Assembly (NCBI GenBank): GCA_040954595.2
Contig: CM082598.2
Location: forward strand, 620,001-684,000
Reading direction: 5' to 3'
DNA: 64,000 nucleotides
Origin: Balanoglossus misakiensis
Lineage: Eukaryota > Hemichordata
Numbering within the stretch: the stretch's first letter is position 1; each line of letters starts with the position of its first letter. The notes under the pieces are model-generated. The model did no database searches. It was not told where the DNA came from and saw only the letters and a program-made list of their open reading frames with translations. Below are positions 61,809 through 64,000 of the stretch, in pieces. A program made the position numbers and the translations under genes.

Positions 61809-63225
61809 TGTCCACAATGCCAGTGGATCGTTGCTGCTTGCATCTGGGACTTATTTTTGTTGCAACTTTTAAAATAAGATAGGCTTTTGGCGATGCCTAT
61901 CTGTATTTATGCAACTGTTCTGGGGCTGTTTTAACAGCTATGTCAGCAGCCACGAGTTCTAACGTCTGCCGATCACGCTCGATTTAACAGCTAAGAAATC
62001 CGCGGTGTTGGCCGCTGCTGGATTCCATGCATGCAGGAATCATAGGCGATCACAAACACCGTCGACTGAGAGCCTAGCCATCTGACATCTGACGGGTGAT
62101 AATGAATACAGCATCGAATTACTGGAAGAAAATTGGCTGGCTGCGCGAACCTGGGCCTCGAGCAAACGGCGGGTCGTTGTTTACTGACATATGACGGCCG
62201 GCGTACAGCCAAGTGTCACGAGCGGTCCACTCAACACCGGGCAAGTTGTCAACTGCGGAGAAATTTAATGATGGAAAAAAATACTCTGACTCAGATACGT
62301 TGTAACTGTATCGGCGACTTGTAAACAACAGTGACCGCTTGGCTGACCTCTCCCCTTAAAGCCCCGCATATGTTGAATGAATCCAAAGATTTTCTGTGAA
62401 GGGGCTGCATTCTTAGCTAGCGTAAAAATAAAGTCAGCTAATTTTAAAAACAGGTCCCCTGGAGTCGCCAAACAGAAACGCCGAAGCTGTAACAATACCA
62501 CTTCCATTGTACCTCCCTGACTTGTCTTAATTAAGTCAATTTAAAGCCAGTTGTTCAAATTGTACTTGCACCTCTACCTTAATTAAAGTAAGATGTTTTA
62601 TTGTTTGTCTTGTCTAGCCCAACAATTAGTGCAATGCAGTGCATTAACCCTCTGCAAATCACTGTCTTTAATCACAGAATTGCTTTGATGTCTGTCCAAC
62701 AGATTTGTGATTTTTGGTCAAAATTCCTCAGTACTGGTGTTCCTCGTAAATTGTGAGTCCCGTTCATGGATAACAGCACCCTTCAAATCTGTAGGTGCAA
62801 AATTCCGACGAGGCTATAAGTTTTACTTTTCTCTCTGTGTCTCCTTGCTCAATCCATTTCCAAGAGCACTGTAGGGTTTTGTCATATCTAGACAATACTC
62901 ATCATGTAATTTGAGAGAGGACTTTGACAAGCCTCGTGGCAGGCACGATAACATTTCTATGTTATTAATACTCGGCCTTGTAAGTAAAGTATAAATTTCC
63001 ATCTATGGCCAGAGATTTAAATAACACAGAGGATGACAACGATGGGTCCTCGATGAGTCACCATCGTAATCGGTGACACGTCATGGCTAGAACAATACTG
63101 TACACGTGTTCGTTTATTTCTTGCTGTGATGCATGTAATCAGAGATGTTTGTAGCCATATCAAGAGTTACCAATGTCTGAACACTATTGACGCTTCAGTC
63201 TTTCATCTTGCGTCACTACCATCCT
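61809..63225. other. Gene-poor region, fifth part
   Basis: No supported exon. A minus-strand frame from ATG 62507 (MEVVLLQLRRFCLATPGDLF) is not recognised. Confidence 0.4.
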
Positions 63226-63273
63226 CCTCCTCCTCCTCATCATCATCATCATCATCATCACCATCATCCTCCT
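63225..63273. repeat. (CTC)n(ATC)n microsatellite
   Basis: CCTCCTCCTCCTCCTC followed by about eight ATC units, a CACC break and another CCTCCTC. Confidence 0.85.
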
Positions 63274-64000
63274 CGTGCTATTTTGAATTAATTTGGAAAT
63301 AGTGACGTGAATAGCTCTTAACAAAACTGTCCATGCTAACTCCAGTATTTATTTGCATATAGTGGTACAGTTAATACTACAGTGAAAGCCTGTCCATTAC
63401 GCCATTTCAGTGTCATTACAATTGTGTGTATTCATCTCTGGTGAACGTTTCCAGTGTAACTTCAGTGTACCGTTTTAAGGTCATTGATTGTAGTCTGGCA
63501 AGAGGATTTAGAGTTTAGACCGGGTTTCATGAGTCCATTTTGTGCAGAACAATCACAGATTTGTCTGACACAGTTATTTAACAGCTGATTCAGACACAAT
63601 GTACTATTCAAATTGAAAGCCATTCATTTTTTGCTTGATTCCTATTGGGACCTGATAAGTAGAATAGAATCTGATCCTTCGCTCATTATCAATTCCTAAC
63701 GAATCTGATGAAAGGCAGTCAGACTTTAATTCTTCATCCATCCACAAACAGAACTCACACAACTCACGAGCAACATAAGACATTAAATCAATTTCACACA
63801 AGAATTTGCTTTTTATTTACAAGCTTAAAGAGATTATTAAATATAAAAGCACAAAATTGTGTCTTGTCAAAGATTACAAAGATTTCACTTGGAAATACTT
63901 CAAGAAAATCTTCAGAAATTTGACCAAATTGCAAGGGAAATAAATAGAAAACTGTATAAAAATATCACACTTTGTCCCTCCATACTGACCCTTCCCACCC
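63274..64000. other. Right edge of the window, no gene seen
   Basis: AT-rich, no recognised coding sequence. A minus-strand frame at 63801-63604 lacks a proper start or a strong acceptor. Confidence 0.4.

Noticed and set aside
63604-63801. Possible terminal minus-strand exon near the right edge
   Set aside because: The acceptor is poor and the peptide unremarkable.

Overview
This is a eukaryotic window from an animal, not a microbe. The genes are split by many introns with GT..AG borders, AATAAA signals follow stop codons, and the identifiable proteins are metazoan: a CLCA metalloprotease/chloride-channel regulator, a KCTD protein, an HNK-1-type carbohydrate sulfotransferase, a BK-channel beta subunit, the FERM-RING ligase MYLIP and mitochondrial ribosomal protein MRPS35. 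The AT-rich background, the moderate introns, a domain-shuffled PAN/EGF/sushi gene and the abundance of small fold-back repeats suggest a marine invertebrate bilaterian (lophotrochozoan or invertebrate deuterostome). I cannot fix the phylum from the sequence alone. All gene models were built by hand from splice signals, reading phase and protein-family likeness; every internal junction reported keeps frame.

Layout. 1-760: the 3' end of an unrecognised plus-strand gene. 1248-6240: a small secreted PAN-EGF-sushi gene (5 coding exons). 6591-17628: a complete 16-exon CLCA gene coding about 1083 aa, with an intronless KCTD gene nested in its second intron and a ~1 kb (ATC)n array in its fifth. About 19900-22872: a three-coding-exon carbohydrate sulfotransferase with 5' untranslated exons. 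23342-24880: a two-exon KCNMB-like gene. 26732-38874, minus strand: MYLIP in eight exons with an 8.4 kb first intron. 39766-42463, minus strand: MRPS35 in nine exons, whose start-codon/promoter segment is duplicated as an exact-length 100-bp tandem repeat. From about 42.7 kb to 64 kb I find no confident gene. That stretch holds a 211-bp pure (ACAT)n array, fold-back repeats, a CRE/YY1 promoter-like signature, an NF-I/CCAAT cluster and a few weak exon candidates.

The genes are not an operon, and nothing here shows a shared pathway. CLCA proteins and BK beta subunits both bear on calcium-activated channel physiology in other animals, but their proximity may be chance. The points most worth checking are the duplicated MRPS35 start site with an upstream ORF, the duplicated splice acceptor before the CLCA transmembrane exon, two pre-miRNA-like hairpins in MYLIP intron 1, the nested KCTD gene with its own TATA-like promoter, a two-member piggyBac-type MITE family with exactly 85-bp copies, and the segmented (ATC)n array.
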